Below are positions 62,411 to 64,000 of a stretch of DNA of 64,000 nucleotides, piece by piece. Position 1 is the first letter of the stretch, and each line of letters begins with the position of its first letter. This stretch comes from Rhizobiaceae bacterium (GTDB lineage Bacteria; Pseudomonadota; Alphaproteobacteria; Rhizobiales; Rhizobiaceae), in assembly GCA_023953835.1 (NCBI GenBank), contig JAMLJB010000002.1, positions 216,630 through 280,629 on the forward strand, read 5' to 3'. Made by a program: the position numbers and the translations under genes. The notes beneath the pieces were generated by a model. That model saw only the letters and a program-made list of their open reading frames with translations, ran no database searches and was not told where the DNA came from.

Positions 62411-63334
62411 ATGGCAAAGGCCCCCTCCCCTCCCCCGCGACCGCGCCGCCTCATCGGCTATGCACGGGTCTCGATGGAGGACCAGGTTACCGATGCACAG
62501 GCCGACGAACTCAGGCAAGCCGGTTGCGCCGTCATCCACCACGAACAGGGTTCCGGCGCGTCGCGCTCGCGGCCGGTGCTGGCGAAGCTGATGCGCGAGA
62601 TCCACGCCGGCGATGTTCTGGTCGTGGTCAGGCTCGACCGGCTTGCCCGATCGGTCAGCCATCTTCTCGAGGTGATCGAGACGCTCGAAAAGCGCGGCGC
62701 GCATTTCCGCTCGCTGCGCGATCCGATCGACACTTCGACGCCGCAGGGCATGTTCTCGCTGCAAGTTCTCGGCGCGGTCGCCCAGCTGGAGCGCGCGCTG
62801 ATCGCCGAGCGCACGAAGGCCGGAATCGCCGCCGCCAAGGCGCGCGGCCGGCTGCCCGGCAACCCTGGGCTGCGCGAGCGGAGGCCGGAAAGCATCCGCG
62901 CCATCGCGGCGGCCCGCGACAGCGCCTATGTCGGCGACCTCATCGCCTCGGCACAGAACTGGCTGCCGGTCGTGCGACGGCTGCGTCCCCAGCACAACTG
63001 GGACGATGTCGTGCGGGTCCTGAACCACAAGGGGCAGAGCTGGACGGTGGAACGCCTTCGCCGCTCGGTCTATCGCCTGGTGCGCGAAGGCCTGGCGGAG
63101 CCTGAGCTTGTCCAGCGCGCGCCGCGGCGGCAGCCGGAGGACCGGTTGATGACGCTCGTGGCCGGCATTGCCATCGCAGACCCTGATCTCAGCCTGCGGG
63201 CGATAGCCGCGCAGCTCGAGGCGATGCGCGAACGGGCGCCACGCGGCGGCTGGCGATGGGCGGCCTCGTCGGTCAAGCATCTGCTCGATCGCGCCAGGCG
63301 TCTCGGCCTGAAGGTGCACGAACCCGACGGGTGA
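62411..63334 (+). CDS. Serine recombinase/resolvase family protein
   Basis: A 307-residue protein with the serine recombinase catalytic domain (about 10-150): IGYARVSMEDQVTDAQ with the active-site Ser in YARVS, LVVVRLDRLARSVSHLLEVIE, and FSLQVLGAVAQLERALIAERTKAGIAAAKARGR. The C-terminal region (about 160-307) is longer than in classical resolvases, with two further helix-rich DNA-binding segments. It may resolve replicon multimers, acting at the adjacent repeats. Confidence 0.9.
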   Translation: MAKAPSPPPRPRRLIGYARVSMEDQVTDAQADELRQAGCAVIHHEQGSGASRSRPVLAKLMREIHAGDVLVVVRLDRLARSVSHLLEVIETLEKRGAHFRSLRDPIDTSTPQGMFSLQVLGAVAQLERALIAERTKAGIAAAKARGRLPGNPGLRERRPESIRAIAAARDSAYVGDLIASAQNWLPVVRRLRPQHNWDDVVRVLNHKGQSWTVERLRRSVYRLVREGLAEPELVQRAPRRQPEDRLMTLVAGIAIADPDLSLRAIAAQLEAMRERAPRGGWRWAASSVKHLLDRARRLGLKVHEPDG

Positions 63335-63866
63335 AGCAGGCATTCTTCGCCGTTCCCCTGCCCTCTCCTCTCGTCGTCGTGCGGCGGGCGCCGCGAGCGA
63401 CAGCGTTACGGATCCCGGTCGGCCAACGGTCAATCAGCCCCAACACTTTCTTTCGGCCGAACTCATCGGTGGTCTCCAGGATGTGGGCGACTGCGGTGGC
63501 CGGATTCTTCAAAAGCCGAGCAAGGCCGATTGCGATGGCGTAACGCTCCGCGAAGGGCGCATCGCGCAAGCCTGGCAGAGCACGCGGCAGAAGCTGGTTG
63601 TAGACCGGGACGGCGCTGTTGAATTCGGGCACGAGAATGCCGAGCACCGGCCGGGGACACGGTCGCGAAAGCTCCATCGCATGGGCCTGCTGGTCGGAGC
63701 GCGCCAACCTGGCCAGTTCCCATGGCGCCGGCGGCGACGGCTTGCGATGCGGCGCGAGCAACAGGGAGATCGCGGCGTCGACGGGCACGACGGCGGTTTC
63801 GCCGCCTTTGGCCCAGTTGGACAGGATCGCGGCGCCGCGGCAAGCTGATCCGACATCGCTCAACAC
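63273..63866 (-). CDS. Hypothetical protein, possibly partial
   Basis: About 197 residues from a GTG at 63866; the frame is open to an ATG at 63968, near the window end. A helical region (DQQAHAMELSRPCPRPVLGIL) is followed by NSAVPVYNQLLPRALPGLRDAPFAERYAIAIGLARLL and FGRKKVLGLIDRWPTGIRNAVARG. The last 60 bases overlap the recombinase 3' end, and the tail is low-complexity. No family is recognised. The shadow frame on the plus strand is rejected because of poor coding character. Confidence 0.45.
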   Translation of the reverse strand: MLSDVGSACRGAAILSNWAKGGETAVVPVDAAISLLLAPHRKPSPPAPWELARLARSDQQAHAMELSRPCPRPVLGILVPEFNSAVPVYNQLLPRALPGLRDAPFAERYAIAIGLARLLKNPATAVAHILETTDEFGRKKVLGLIDRWPTGIRNAVARGARRTTTRGEGRGTAKNACFTRRVRAPSGRDAWRDRADA

Positions 63867-64000
63867 ACTAGCGCCCCTTGTATCCGGGCTTTGCAGTGGC
63901 TGACGGTGCCGATCGCAATAGAAGCTGAAGGCGAAAGACCACGTTCGCAACCTTGGCGGTCGCTGCATGCCGCGCGAGCAGATCGGGCAGATCTCACGAG

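Noticed and set aside
63483..63848. Plus-strand frame near the right end
   Set aside because: It lies opposite the better minus-strand frame and has shadow-like composition.

Overview
The window looks like accessory DNA, probably a megaplasmid or genomic island, from an alphaproteobacterium of the Rhizobiales (Mesorhizobium/Phyllobacteriaceae type). This is inferred from the high GC, DUF982 and Usg-like proteins, an HWE-type histidine kinase, a ROSE-type RNA thermometer before a small heat-shock gene, CIRCE before groES, EcfG-like promoters, an AqpS-type arsenic operon, and an ScpB/DUF1403/recombinase block of the kind seen on rhizobial replicons.

Layout: 0-6.3 kb holds a glutamate-type dehydrogenase between two Rnk/GreA-C-terminal-like proteins, then an intact IS21-family element (3003-5500) whose right end abuts a 5'-truncated arylsulfatase. 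6.4-17.4 kb is a complete nitrate assimilation cluster: nasT-nasS, then nrtA-nrtB-nrtD-nirB-nirD-nasA. In front of nrtA lie an NtrC-like site, a sigma-54 promoter, an ANTAR-type RNA hairpin and an intrinsic terminator. The cluster ends in a broken siroheme synthase gene joined to a broken response regulator. 18-39 kb is a stress island: HWE kinase, DUF892 ferritin-like protein, PHB depolymerase-type esterase, KTSC, DUF6766 and DUF6894 proteins, large catalase, SemiSWEET, transglutaminase, HtpG, GroESL, Usg, DUF982 proteins and two Hsp20s. Several of these genes have GGAAC-N18/19-TT promoters of the EcfG type. 38.6-52.4 kb is a poorly described envelope region: DUF1254/DUF1214, exported and outer-membrane proteins, and a five-gene minus-strand operon (DUF3604, parvulin, three HupE/UreJ-like membrane proteins). 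An AraC regulator closes it. An 18-bp motif, CTTATCATTTGACGCCAA-like, recurs five times across this region, including just ahead of the araC-like gene.

52.5-54.3 kb is an AbiE toxin-antitoxin pair followed by a TniB transposition-protein relic. 54.9-60 kb is a seven-gene arsenic resistance array with two ArsR regulators, two unrelated arsenate reductases, an aquaglyceroporin, a Cys-rich flavoprotein and an MFS exporter. 60-64 kb carries ScpB, DUF1403, an intergenic region with four copies of a CGTGAGACTA repeat, and a serine recombinase.

The nitrate cluster reads as one pathway: NrtABD imports nitrate, NasA reduces it to nitrite, NirBD reduces nitrite to ammonium, and GDH may use the ammonium. 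Control is dual, by nitrogen status (NtrC/sigma-54) and by nitrate (NasS/NasT antitermination). Many boundaries are scarred: at least eight gene remnants lie between modules, showing repeated insertion and deletion.
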